Below the pieces are notes generated by a model. It was given only the letters and a program-made list of their open reading frames with translations. It was not told where the DNA came from and did no database searches. DNA of 64,000 bases, taken from NCBI GenBank assembly GCA_015075325.1, contig JABTUP010000002.1:1-64000 (forward strand), written 5' to 3'. Made by a program: the position numbers and the translations under genes. The DNA is from Flavobacteriales bacterium. GTDB taxonomy: Bacteria > Bacteroidota > Bacteroidia > Flavobacteriales_E > Vicingaceae. Of the stretch, positions 38,208-46,485 are shown piece after piece (within the stretch, counting starts at the first letter, position 1; each line of letters starts with the position of its first letter).

Positions 38208-39489
38208 CCATTAAAGCTTCAATTTCATCTGCTTCAATTGGAATGTTTTTCATTAAATCGATTGGTCCATTGTTGGTAATCAACACATCATTTTCTAGAC
38301 GAATGCCTAAATTCTCTTCACGAATATAAATCCCCGGCTCAACAGTTAAAACCATACCAGCTTCAAATGGTCTGTTTCGTTCTTCCACATCGTGAACATC
38401 TAAACCCAAATGATGAGAAGTTCCGTGCATAAAATATTTTTTATACAATGGATTTTTTGGATCTTGCTTTGCTACTTCATTTTTATCTAGTAAACCCAAA
38501 CCTATCAATTCAGCTTCCATTACTTCACCAACTTTAGTGTGATATTCATCGTGCAAAGTTCCTGGAACCAACATGCTTGTTGCTGCTCTCATTACACGTA
38601 AAACTGCATTATATACTTCTTTTTGGCGAGGAGTAAATTTGCCGCTTACAGGCACACAACGCGTTAAATCGGAAGCATAATTTCCGTACTCAGCACCCAC
38701 ATCCAACAAAATAACATCACCTGCTTTACACTCCTTGTTGTTTTCTACATAATGCAACACACAAGCATTAAAGCCAGATGCAATAATAGGCTCGTAAGCA
38801 AATCCACGAGAGCGGTTCATTAAAAATTCGTGAGCCAATTCTGCTTCAATTTCATATTCCATTACTCCTGGCTTAACAAATTTCAATAATCTTCTAAAGC
38901 CTTTTTCTGTAATGTTACATGCTTGTTGAATCATATCTATTTCTAATGAAGATTTGATTGGACGAAGTTTTCTCATAATTGGAGCCAACCTTTCATATTC
39001 GTGTAAAGGATATTTTGCTTGACACGATTTTCTAAAACGGTCGTCTCTTGTTTCAACTGGGCTTGAAGCTCTTAAATGTTCGTTTTGGTTTAAATAAATA
39101 TGTTCCGCTTCTGTAGTTAATCCATGAAAAATTTGTTCGAATTGCGAAGTCCAATAAACCGTTTCTATACCAGATTGTTGAGTTGCTTGTTCCTTTGTTA
39201 ATTTAGCTCCTTCCCATATGGCAATTAAATCGCTGGTTTCTTTAACAAAAAGAATTTCGCGGTGTTTTGGATTGATTGCATCTGGAAAAATTACCAAAAT
39301 AGATTCTTCTTGGTCAATTCCTGATAAATACAATAAATCGTTGTTTTGACGGAAAGGCATAGTTCCATCGGCATTGGTTGGCATTTGGTCGTTCGAATTA
39401 AATACTGCTACCGACTTTGGTTTTAAGTGTTTTACAAAGTTTTTTCTGTTGGTAATGTACAATTCGTTTTTTATTGGAGTGTATTTCAT
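38203..39489 (-). CDS. pepP: Xaa-Pro aminopeptidase (aminopeptidase P)
   Basis: The 428-residue M24B peptidase removes N-terminal residues ahead of proline. The N-terminal domain (~1-160) contains RQNNDLLYLSGIDQEESILV. The pita-bread catalytic domain carries the dinuclear metal ligands: Asp in VILLDVGAEYGNYASDLTR (two Asp, ~260-278), His in MHGTSHHLGLDVHD (~349-362), Glu in VLTVEPGIYI (~381-390) and Glu in IRLENDVLI (~397-405). Cytosolic, with no signal peptide. It is followed on the same strand by the alpha/beta hydrolase and queG genes. Confidence 0.96.
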   Translation of the reverse strand: MKYTPIKNELYITNRKNFVKHLKPKSVAVFNSNDQMPTNADGTMPFRQNNDLLYLSGIDQEESILVIFPDAINPKHREILFVKETSDLIAIWEGAKLTKEQATQQSGIETVYWTSQFEQIFHGLTTEAEHIYLNQNEHLRASSPVETRDDRFRKSCQAKYPLHEYERLAPIMRKLRPIKSSLEIDMIQQACNITEKGFRRLLKFVKPGVMEYEIEAELAHEFLMNRSRGFAYEPIIASGFNACVLHYVENNKECKAGDVILLDVGAEYGNYASDLTRCVPVSGKFTPRQKEVYNAVLRVMRAATSMLVPGTLHDEYHTKVGEVMEAELIGLGLLDKNEVAKQDPKNPLYKKYFMHGTSHHLGLDVHDVEERNRPFEAGMVLTVEPGIYIREENLGIRLENDVLITNNGPIDLMKNIPIEADEIEALMA

Positions 39490-39612
39490 ATGTAAATTTT
39501 TATTGTTTTATATAGGTCATATGGAATTAGCCAGTTTATCTTCATTCGTATTGGTGTAATTTGGCACGTGACTATTTCATGTTGTTTCGTTTTTAATAAA
39601 CAAATGTAGTTA

Positions 39613-40635
39613 TTAGTTTTTAATCAATTCTTCTATGGCTTCAACCCAAGTTTGACTTTCGTTTAAACTTTCAACCAATTGCCATTTTTCACCACCATTT
39701 TCATGGAAAATTGCTGCAAATTCTTCACCTACTTCAATGGTTGTTTCTAAACAATCGGAAACAAATGATGGCGAAAATGCTAATACGTTTTTAATTCCTT
39801 GTTTTGGATAATCAGCCGTAACTATATCAGAATATGGTTTTAACCATGGGTCTCTTGCACGAGTTTCTAATCGAGATTGGAAAGCTACATCGTATTGATT
39901 TTCTTGTAAACCCATTGCTTCGGCAACCAAACGAGAGGTTTCGTAACATTGAGCTCTGTAACACAAGGTATTGTTTGAGTTATAAGTTTTACAACAATTT
40001 TCATCAAGTTTACAATAGCCGTTTTCACAATCTTTTATAATGTGACGCTCTGGAATTCCATGATAGCTAAACAGTACTTTTTGAAATTCGCCTGTTTTCC
40101 AATAGTTGTTTCCATTTTCAGCAATGGCTTGAATAAACTTTTTATTGGTCACAAAGTTTTTAATCATTTTCACCTTAGGCGAATAGTTGAGTTCTTTTAA
40201 TACCTCTTCTACTTTTTTTATACTCGAAAGAGTTGATGAAGATGCAAATTGTGGGTAAAGCGGAATAACAACCAAATCGGTAATGTTATTTTTCTTGAAT
40301 TGTTCCAACACCTTTTTTATTGACGGATTTTGGTATCGCATGGCTAAGCGAACAAAATAATCGTCGCCCATTTTTTCATGAACCAATGTTTCTAATCTTT
40401 TACCATAATACAACAATGGAGAGCCATTTTCTGTCCATAACTCTTGGTAAATTTTTGCAGATTTAGGACTTCTAAACGGGGCAATAATTAAGTTAACCAA
40501 TATCCAACGCGGAATAACAGGTAAATCAATAACGTACTTATCCATTAAAAATTCTCGAAGATACTTTCTAACATCCTTAACTGACGAACTATCTGGCGTA
40601 CCTAGATTTACCAATAAAACTCCCTTTTTTTCCAT
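39613..40635 (-). CDS. hemH: Ferrochelatase HemH
   Basis: The 340-residue enzyme inserts iron into protoporphyrin IX (or coproporphyrin, depending on lineage). Motifs: KKGVLLVNLGTPDSSSVKDV (~3-22), LREFLMDKYVIDLP, PLYPQFASSST (~127-137), the catalytic-His strand VLFSYHGIPERHI (His ~194), and FSPSFVSDCLETTIEV (~286-301) with the conserved Glu. Unusual Cys-rich insert CENGYCKLDENCCKTYNS follows the His motif, possibly related to the [2Fe-2S]-like Cys clusters known from some ferrochelatases. It is divergent from the HemJ-like gene 30 nt away. Confidence 0.95.
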   Translation of the reverse strand: MEKKGVLLVNLGTPDSSSVKDVRKYLREFLMDKYVIDLPVIPRWILVNLIIAPFRSPKSAKIYQELWTENGSPLLYYGKRLETLVHEKMGDDYFVRLAMRYQNPSIKKVLEQFKKNNITDLVVIPLYPQFASSSTLSSIKKVEEVLKELNYSPKVKMIKNFVTNKKFIQAIAENGNNYWKTGEFQKVLFSYHGIPERHIIKDCENGYCKLDENCCKTYNSNNTLCYRAQCYETSRLVAEAMGLQENQYDVAFQSRLETRARDPWLKPYSDIVTADYPKQGIKNVLAFSPSFVSDCLETTIEVGEEFAAIFHENGGEKWQLVESLNESQTWVEAIEELIKN

Positions 40636-40704
40636 GTTCCAAAATTACAGATTAAGCAAAACCAATTGAAAGTTTATTGTAATTTTAGTTTTTTAAATTT
40701 TGTT

Positions 40705-41241
40705 ATGGACTATTTTTATTTAAAGGCACTTCACATTATATTTATTGTAACATGGTTTGCTGGATTATTTTACATTGTTAGGCTTTTTATTTATCATGTT
40801 GAGGCAGAAGATGAAGATGAAAATGCAAAGGCAATTTTACAAAAACAATACAAAATAATGAGCAAACGATTGTGGTATGGCATCACTTGGCCATCGGCAA
40901 TTTTAACGCTGGTTTTTGCTACATGGCTTTTAAGCACCAATTTCGGTCATTATTTAAGCCAACCTTGGATGCACATTAAACTCACTTTTGTAGTTGCACT
41001 ATATCTATATCATTTTGCTTGCCACCGAATATTTACACAACTACAAAAAAATGAAATAAAGTACTCTTCATTTAAACTCCGTATTTGGAACGAAGTAGCA
41101 ACTGTATTACTTTTTGCTATTGTTTTTTTGGTTGTACTAAAAAATGAAATTGGTTGGTTCTGGGGTATTGTTGGATTATTACTCTTTTCAATTTTATTAA
41201 TGTTGGGAATAAAATGGTACAAGAAAATTAGAAAGCAGTAG
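40705..41241 (+). CDS. hemJ: Protoporphyrinogen oxidase HemJ-like membrane protein
   Basis: The 178-residue protein (from the ATG at 40705; an upstream TTG at 40666 is possible but adds a non-family leader) has four membrane helices. Conserved HemJ residues are visible: His in YLKALHIIFIVTWFAGLFYI (helix 1, ~5-24), EAEDEDENAKAILQKQYKIM in the loop, HIKLTFVVALYLYHFACHR (helix 3) and a C-terminal helix LLLFSILLMLGIKWYK. HemJ oxidises protoporphyrinogen IX to protoporphyrin IX, the step before HemH, so the divergent hemH/hemJ pair is functionally coherent. Confidence 0.9.
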   Translation: MDYFYLKALHIIFIVTWFAGLFYIVRLFIYHVEAEDEDENAKAILQKQYKIMSKRLWYGITWPSAILTLVFATWLLSTNFGHYLSQPWMHIKLTFVVALYLYHFACHRIFTQLQKNEIKYSSFKLRIWNEVATVLLFAIVFLVVLKNEIGWFWGIVGLLLFSILLMLGIKWYKKIRKQ

Positions 41242-41290
41242 TAATAATATGATATAAAATTAAAACGGCAATTTATAATTTCACGAAACA

Positions 41291-43732
41291 TTACTGCACA
41301 ACCTCCAAAGGGATTTCAACTGGCTGTTCTAATTGAAGACTATCTAAACCAATTAAAGCTGTAGAATCTACTAAGGTTGTGTCTTCAGGAATAATAGTAT
41401 GGCAAGTGTATGATTTTGAAATTTTTTCTTTTGGTTTTGTAGGAAATTTTCCTTGGTAATGTTTTAGGTTTTTATCTTTTAACATCTTTTCCATAAATAA
41501 TGCAAAAATGGGCAAAGCAGTTCTGCTTCCTTCACCCAATTCGCCCGAACGGAAATGGATGGAACGATGTTCGCCACCAACCCATGCTCCGCCAACAAGG
41601 TTTTTGGTAACTCCAACAAACCACGCATCAGAATGATTCGACGACGTTCCTGTTTTTCCACCAAAATTGGTGTTGTATTTAAATAAATCCCATTCCCAAA
41701 GAGCTTGAGTTGTTCCCCCTGGTTCAGTCATTCCTCCTTTTAACATTTCTGTCATTAACCAAGCGGTTTCATAAGGAATAACTCTTTTTTGTTCTGTTTT
41801 TGGTTCATATATTACGTTCCCATCTTTATCTTCAATACGAACCACCACAACGGGTTCTTGATACAAGCCTTCATTTATAACCGTACCATAGGAGTTTACC
41901 AATTCTAACAAGGAAACATCCGACGAGCCCAAACAAGTTGATGGTTTATCTTCTAAAGGAGTTTTAATTCCTAATAAATGAGCATATTTGATAACCTCTG
42001 CAATACCCACTTCTTGAGAAACCTGAACAGCAACAGAATTGATTGAACGTGCAAAAGCATGTTTTAAACTCATTGGATAAGGCAAGAAATTCCAATCGGT
42101 ATTCTGTGGCGACCAACTTTTTGGTTTTCCGTTTTCCATGTATTTCCAAGTTATTGGTTTGTCAGTTATAATGTCGCATGGTGCTTTTCCATTCATTATA
42201 GCGGCTGTATAATCGAAAAGTTTAAAAGTTGAACCAGGCTGACGCTTTGATTGAGCAACTTTATCGTATTGCCAGTATTTAAAATTGATATCACCAACCC
42301 ACGCTTTTACATGTCTAGTATTTGGTTCCATCACCACAAAACCAGCATGCATAAAATGATTCATGTATCGTATCGAATCCATTATACTTAATGTGGTGTC
42401 TTTTTCGCCAAGTTTGTAATCAAATACTTTTACTTTTTTGGGCAGATTTAAATACTTGTTAATGGAATCTGTATTACCATTATAAATTTTATTTAGGTTT
42501 GCATAAGCTGCTGTTTTCTTAGCAATATCTTCAATAAAATTTTTAATTTCTTTGTGGTTTTCATCTTGCCAAGGGTTTTCGCCTTGCCAATGACTAAAAA
42601 ATCTACGTTGAACAGCATACATCTGTTTTTGAACTGCTTCGTCGGCGTATTTTTGCATACGCGAATCAATGGTTACATGAATTTTTAACCCATCGGTATA
42701 AATGTTATAATCATTTTCTTCTTGCCATTCTTTTAGGTATTTTGCTAAATACGCTCGAAAATGCAACGCTTCGCCATCATACGATTGTTCTACACTAAAT
42801 TTTAATTGTATTGGAAGTTCTTTTAATGAATCACAAATTGCTTGAGAAATAACTTGATGTGTTACTAAATTTTGTAGCACTACATTTCTTCTTTCTTTAG
42901 AATTTTTAGGGTTTGTTTTTGGATTGTAAGTTGTTGTAGCTTTTAAAAGTCCAATTAATACAGCCGATTGTTCATAATTCAGCTCTGCAGGAGATACTTT
43001 AAAATAAGTTTTAGCTGCAGTTCGAACACCAAATGAGTTGCTGCCAAAATCAACCGTATTAAAATACATGGTTAATATTTCTTCTTTGGAATACATCATT
43101 TCAATTTTTATTGCCGAAATCCACTCTTTTAATTTCATTATCAGCAATTTAACACCGGGAATATAACCAAAAAGCCCTGTAGAATATTGGTCGCGGGTTT
43201 TATGCATGTTTTTAACGAGCTGTTGAGTAATGGTGCTTGCTCCGCGAGCATCGCCCTTCATCATATCTTTTACTGCACCAAAAAGTCCTTTAACATCAAC
43301 TCCAAAATGCTCGTAAAAACGTTCATCTTCGGTTGCAATTAATGTTTTAATAATAATTGGAGAAATCTCGTTATACTCAACTGGCATTCGGTTTTCGGTA
43401 AAAAATTTACCTATCACTTTGCCGTCAGCACTAATAATTTCGGATGCATTATTTTGCTCAGGATTGCTTATAGCGTATAATCCAGGCGATTTACCAAATA
43501 GCCATAAAAAATTGATGTCGATTAAAAAAAGACTTATTAAAAACAACACAAAACCAGTAACAAAAAGATTTAGACTTTTTCGATACCAAACAAGGTTTCG
43601 ATATCGGTTTAGACGAGCTTTACGCCACAACTTAACTTTACTCCACACCAACTTGAGCAAATTAATTGCAACTGAAATCTGAATAAGAATATATTCCCAG
43701 AACTTTATCAGTTGATTTTTTAGGTTGCTCAT
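41291..43732 (-). CDS. mrcA: Class A penicillin-binding protein, PBP1A type
   Basis: The 813-residue bifunctional murein synthase has a basic cytosolic N-terminus, one membrane helix (LNLFVTGFVLFLISLFLI, ~54-71), a GT51 glycosyltransferase domain (TLIATEDERFYEHFGVD with the catalytic Glu, GASTITQQLVKN) and a transpeptidase domain with RQPGSTFKLFDYTAA (STFK Ser), ARSINSVAVQV (SxN) and GKTGTSSNHSDAWFVG (KTG). It polymerises lipid II and cross-links peptides in the periplasm. It begins 19 nt after murG, where murC normally follows in this phylum. Confidence 0.96.
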   Translation of the reverse strand: MSNLKNQLIKFWEYILIQISVAINLLKLVWSKVKLWRKARLNRYRNLVWYRKSLNLFVTGFVLFLISLFLIDINFLWLFGKSPGLYAISNPEQNNASEIISADGKVIGKFFTENRMPVEYNEISPIIIKTLIATEDERFYEHFGVDVKGLFGAVKDMMKGDARGASTITQQLVKNMHKTRDQYSTGLFGYIPGVKLLIMKLKEWISAIKIEMMYSKEEILTMYFNTVDFGSNSFGVRTAAKTYFKVSPAELNYEQSAVLIGLLKATTTYNPKTNPKNSKERRNVVLQNLVTHQVISQAICDSLKELPIQLKFSVEQSYDGEALHFRAYLAKYLKEWQEENDYNIYTDGLKIHVTIDSRMQKYADEAVQKQMYAVQRRFFSHWQGENPWQDENHKEIKNFIEDIAKKTAAYANLNKIYNGNTDSINKYLNLPKKVKVFDYKLGEKDTTLSIMDSIRYMNHFMHAGFVVMEPNTRHVKAWVGDINFKYWQYDKVAQSKRQPGSTFKLFDYTAAIMNGKAPCDIITDKPITWKYMENGKPKSWSPQNTDWNFLPYPMSLKHAFARSINSVAVQVSQEVGIAEVIKYAHLLGIKTPLEDKPSTCLGSSDVSLLELVNSYGTVINEGLYQEPVVVVRIEDKDGNVIYEPKTEQKRVIPYETAWLMTEMLKGGMTEPGGTTQALWEWDLFKYNTNFGGKTGTSSNHSDAWFVGVTKNLVGGAWVGGEHRSIHFRSGELGEGSRTALPIFALFMEKMLKDKNLKHYQGKFPTKPKEKISKSYTCHTIIPEDTTLVDSTALIGLDSLQLEQPVEIPLEVVQ

Positions 43733-43751
43733 TACTCTTAAAGTTTTACCT

Positions 43752-44906
43752 TTACTTAATCAACTTTATTACTTCATCAGCAATTTGAGAAGCCGCATCT
43801 GGTTTAGCCAACAACTTGATATTTTTTTTGAGTTGTTCTTGTGTAGAAGTGTTTTCTACCAACTCAATTAATGCTGAAATCAACTCTGTTTTAGCATTTA
43901 CATCTTTTACTAAAATTGCTGCATGTTGATTTACTAAAGCCATTGCATTTTTAGTTTGATGATCTTCCGCCACATTTGGAGAAGGAACCAATATGGAAGG
44001 TTTTTCGGTTAGGCATAATTCAGAAACTGATAATGCTCCTGCTCTTGAAATTACTACATCTGCAACAGCATAAGCTAAATCCATTGAAGCAATAAACGGC
44101 ATGGTAACGATACCTTTGTTGCTATATTTTTTTACCGATTCGGCTGCTATTTCAGCATAACCTTTACCAGTTTGCCACAACAACTGCATATTGTTTTCAG
44201 AAATCAAATCCAATCCAGCATCAATACTTTCATTAATGGTACGAGCCCCTAAACTTCCGCCAATAACTAAAACCACTTTTTTATCAGCCGACAAACCAAA
44301 TTCTGCCAAACCTTTTTCTCGCTTATTAGTTAAATCAACAATATCCTGACGAACTGGATTTCCTGTAAAAACTATCTTTTCTTTCGGAAAAAATTGCTCC
44401 ATGTCATGATAAGCAACACAAATTTTTTGAACTTTTTTTGCTAAAATTTTATTGGTAACTCCAGGGTATGAATTTTGTTCCTGAAGCAATGCTGGAACAC
44501 CCATACTTGTTGCAATTTTAAGCAATGGACCACTAGCGTAACCTCCAACACCAACCACTACATTTGGTTTAAATTCTTTTATTATTTTTCGTGCTTTTAT
44601 TAAACTATACAACAATTTAAAAGGAACTTTTAAATTCTGCAGAGTCAATTTTCGTTGAATTCCCATAATGGGTAAACCAACAATCTTATATCCAGCAGCA
44701 GGAACTTTTTCCATTTCCATTTTACCTTCGGCACCTACAAAAAGAATTTCCGAATTGGGGTATTTTAGCTTAATTGCATTAGCAATAGCTATTGCAGGAA
44801 AGATGTGTCCTCCAGTACCTCCACCACTTATGATAATACGCCCCACCCCAACCTTCCCCGAAGGGGCGGGAGAAGACACTAAACTATTTTTTTTGTTAGG
44901 ATTCAT
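43752..44906 (-). CDS. murG: UDP-GlcNAc-undecaprenyl-PP-MurNAc-pentapeptide GlcNAc transferase MurG
   Basis: The 384-residue enzyme makes lipid II from lipid I. It has IIISGGGTGGHIFPAIAIAN (~24-43), ANVVVGVGGYASGPLL-like PNVVVGVGGYASGPLLKIAT (~115-134), LLQEQNSYPG, VIGGSLGARTINESI (~211-225) and VISRAGALSVSELCL (~281-295), as expected. Length is slightly above the usual ~360. The extra N-terminal residues ~12-22 (SPAPSGKVGVG) are translated from a GC-rich palindromic repeat; the family core starts at residue ~23. It follows ftsW by 45 nt in the cell-wall cluster. Confidence 0.96.
   Translation of the reverse strand: MNPNKKNSLVSSPAPSGKVGVGRIIISGGGTGGHIFPAIAIANAIKLKYPNSEILFVGAEGKMEMEKVPAAGYKIVGLPIMGIQRKLTLQNLKVPFKLLYSLIKARKIIKEFKPNVVVGVGGYASGPLLKIATSMGVPALLQEQNSYPGVTNKILAKKVQKICVAYHDMEQFFPKEKIVFTGNPVRQDIVDLTNKREKGLAEFGLSADKKVVLVIGGSLGARTINESIDAGLDLISENNMQLLWQTGKGYAEIAAESVKKYSNKGIVTMPFIASMDLAYAVADVVISRAGALSVSELCLTEKPSILVPSPNVAEDHQTKNAMALVNQHAAILVKDVNAKTELISALIELVENTSTQEQLKKNIKLLAKPDAASQIADEVIKLIK
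44840..44871. repeat. GC-rich palindromic element in the murG 5' end (copy 5)
   Basis: gccccaccccaaccttcccc followed by gaaggggcggga can fold as CCCC..TTCCCCGAAGGGG..; it is translated in frame as residues ~12-22 of MurG, before the GGGTGGH loop. Confidence 0.8.
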
Positions 44907-44951
44907 CTTTTAAATCTCAAAATTTTATCAATAAATATTTGTTTCGCCCCA

Positions 44952-46103
44952 CTACGAAGCTCCTCCTTCGGAGGGGTTGGGGAGGCTCTCACGACTCACA
45001 CTTAATATTATTCCTATTGCCAAACAAGTAAACCAAATAGATGTTCCTCCCATACTTACCAATGGCAACGGTTGTCCGGTTACAGGAAACAAGTTAACTG
45101 CTACTGCCATATTTATTAATGCTTGAAACACCAAACTAAAAGACAGACCAATGGCTAACAGTGAGCCAAAAGTGTTTTCTGCTTTCGAAGCAATTCTAAT
45201 ACCCCTAAAAAATAAGATGAGGTATAAAAATATTACTACAATTCCACCAATAGTACCATATTCCTCTAATATAATTGCATAAATAAAATCGGAATAAGGA
45301 TGTGGTAGAAAATTACGCTGTGTACTACCTCCAGGTCCTTTACCAATAACACCACCCGTTGCAATAGCAATTTTAGCTTGCTCTGCCTGGTAATTAGCAT
45401 CTTTTGAGCCACCACCTTGGAAGGTTTCAATACGTTTTGCCCAGGTTCCCATCCTTGGTAACAAATCGGGGTTCGATTTTCCGATAAGCAAAAGTATTAG
45501 TAAAGTCCCTACGCCAATTCCAATTAGAGATAAAATATACTTGAGATTTATTCGACCAATAAACATAATAATTAAGCTTGTAACAAAAAGCATTGCTGCG
45601 GTTGAAAAGTTAGCGGGCAATATTAAACCACAAACCAACATTACAGGAATCATAATTGGTACAAATGCATGTTTAAAATCTTTTATTTGATCTTGATGTT
45701 TTGATAAAAACCGAGCTAAATACATAATTAAAGCTAACTTGGCTAAATCGGAAGTTTGAAAAGTTTGATTAATTACAGGGATAACTAACCATCGGCTAGC
45801 CTCATTAACATTTGCCCCAGTAATAAGTGTAAGTAGAAGTAGAGGTATTGATAGAAATAAAGCTATTTGAGATATTCTGGAATAATATTTAAATTTTAGG
45901 TTGTGAGCCAGCACCATCAAACCCAAGCCAACTACTAAAATTATGGCATGTTTAAATAGATAATAAAACGTATCGCCATCTTTATATTTATAAGCAAGTG
46001 TAACTATAGAACTGTAAACCGCTAATAACGACAAAATGGATAGTAACAACACTACTACCCATATACCTTTATCGCCTTTTAAGTATTTTTCTATGAAACC
46101 CAC
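44952..46103 (-). CDS. ftsW: Lipid II polymerase FtsW (SEDS family)
   Basis: The 383-residue membrane protein has about ten helices. SEDS motifs include WLVIPVINQTFQTSDLAKLALIMYLA-like segments (~105-130), TGGVIGKGPGGSTQRNFLP (~250-268), HPYSDFIYAIILEEYGTIGG (~268-287, with the catalytic region Asp/Glu), and NMAVAVNLFPVTGQPLPLVS (~331-350). It polymerises septal glycan with FtsI in the inner membrane. The final ~11 residues (RESLPNPSEGGAS) come from a GC-rich palindromic element and lie after the last helix. It is followed by murG (45 nt) and preceded by the small MurD-C-like gene (8 nt). Confidence 0.96.
   Translation of the reverse strand: MGFIEKYLKGDKGIWVVVLLLSILSLLAVYSSIVTLAYKYKDGDTFYYLFKHAIILVVGLGLMVLAHNLKFKYYSRISQIALFLSIPLLLLTLITGANVNEASRWLVIPVINQTFQTSDLAKLALIMYLARFLSKHQDQIKDFKHAFVPIMIPVMLVCGLILPANFSTAAMLFVTSLIIMFIGRINLKYILSLIGIGVGTLLILLLIGKSNPDLLPRMGTWAKRIETFQGGGSKDANYQAEQAKIAIATGGVIGKGPGGSTQRNFLPHPYSDFIYAIILEEYGTIGGIVVIFLYLILFFRGIRIASKAENTFGSLLAIGLSFSLVFQALINMAVAVNLFPVTGQPLPLVSMGGTSIWFTCLAIGIILSVSRESLPNPSEGGAS
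44957..44987. repeat. GC-rich palindromic element in the ftsW 3' end (copy 6)
   Basis: gaagctcctccttcggaggg followed by gttggggaggc forms a CCTCC-TTC-GGAGG hairpin and encodes the C-terminal SLPNPSEGGAS of FtsW, just before its TAG stop (44952-44954). Confidence 0.8.
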
Positions 46104-46111
46104 TATTTTGC

Positions 46112-46483
46112 TTACTCTACGATTAAACTCAACAAATCAGAAATGCTTTGTCCTGACGAAATACTTGAAATGTAAACGATATTTTTTGAAAAACTAGAAC
46201 TATTTAATGCTATTTGAGTAGCATCTTTTAAACTAATTGCTGAAATAATAAACACATTTCTGATATCCTTAGTTTTTGCATGAAGTTGATTTACATTTTT
46301 ACCAATTACAATTACTTGATTGATACTTTCTCCCAATAAATGAGAAGCTTTTTCGAAAAAGACAGACCAATCATCGTGAGCAAGAATAATAGCACATTTA
46401 TTCTTATCACCAATATTATCTACAAAACCTTCGAGGGTTGCATAGTAAAAAGATTGTCCGTGAGTATCAATTAGTTTTTCCAT
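46112..46483 (-). CDS. Small protein resembling a degenerate MurD C-terminal domain
   Basis: The 123-residue cytosolic protein lies between murD (2-nt gap upstream) and ftsW (8-nt gap downstream), so it is translated from the cell-wall operon. Read against the adjacent MurD it aligns along the C-terminal domain: FYYATLEGF with WYALESF, AIILAHDDW with WVVGGVDKG, QVIVIGKNVNQLHA with KAIVCLGKDNAKIHA, ISAISLKDATQIAL with VDADSAESAVRLAY, and NIVYISSISSG with DTVLLSPACAS. The DKG and SPACASFD residues of real MurD, which position substrate, are lost, so it is unlikely to be a ligase; a structural or regulatory role is possible. No central ATP-binding domain is present. Confidence 0.75.
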   Translation of the reverse strand: MEKLIDTHGQSFYYATLEGFVDNIGDKNKCAIILAHDDWSVFFEKASHLLGESINQVIVIGKNVNQLHAKTKDIRNVFIISAISLKDATQIALNSSSFSKNIVYISSISSGQSISDLLSLIVE

Positions 46484-46485
46484 AA

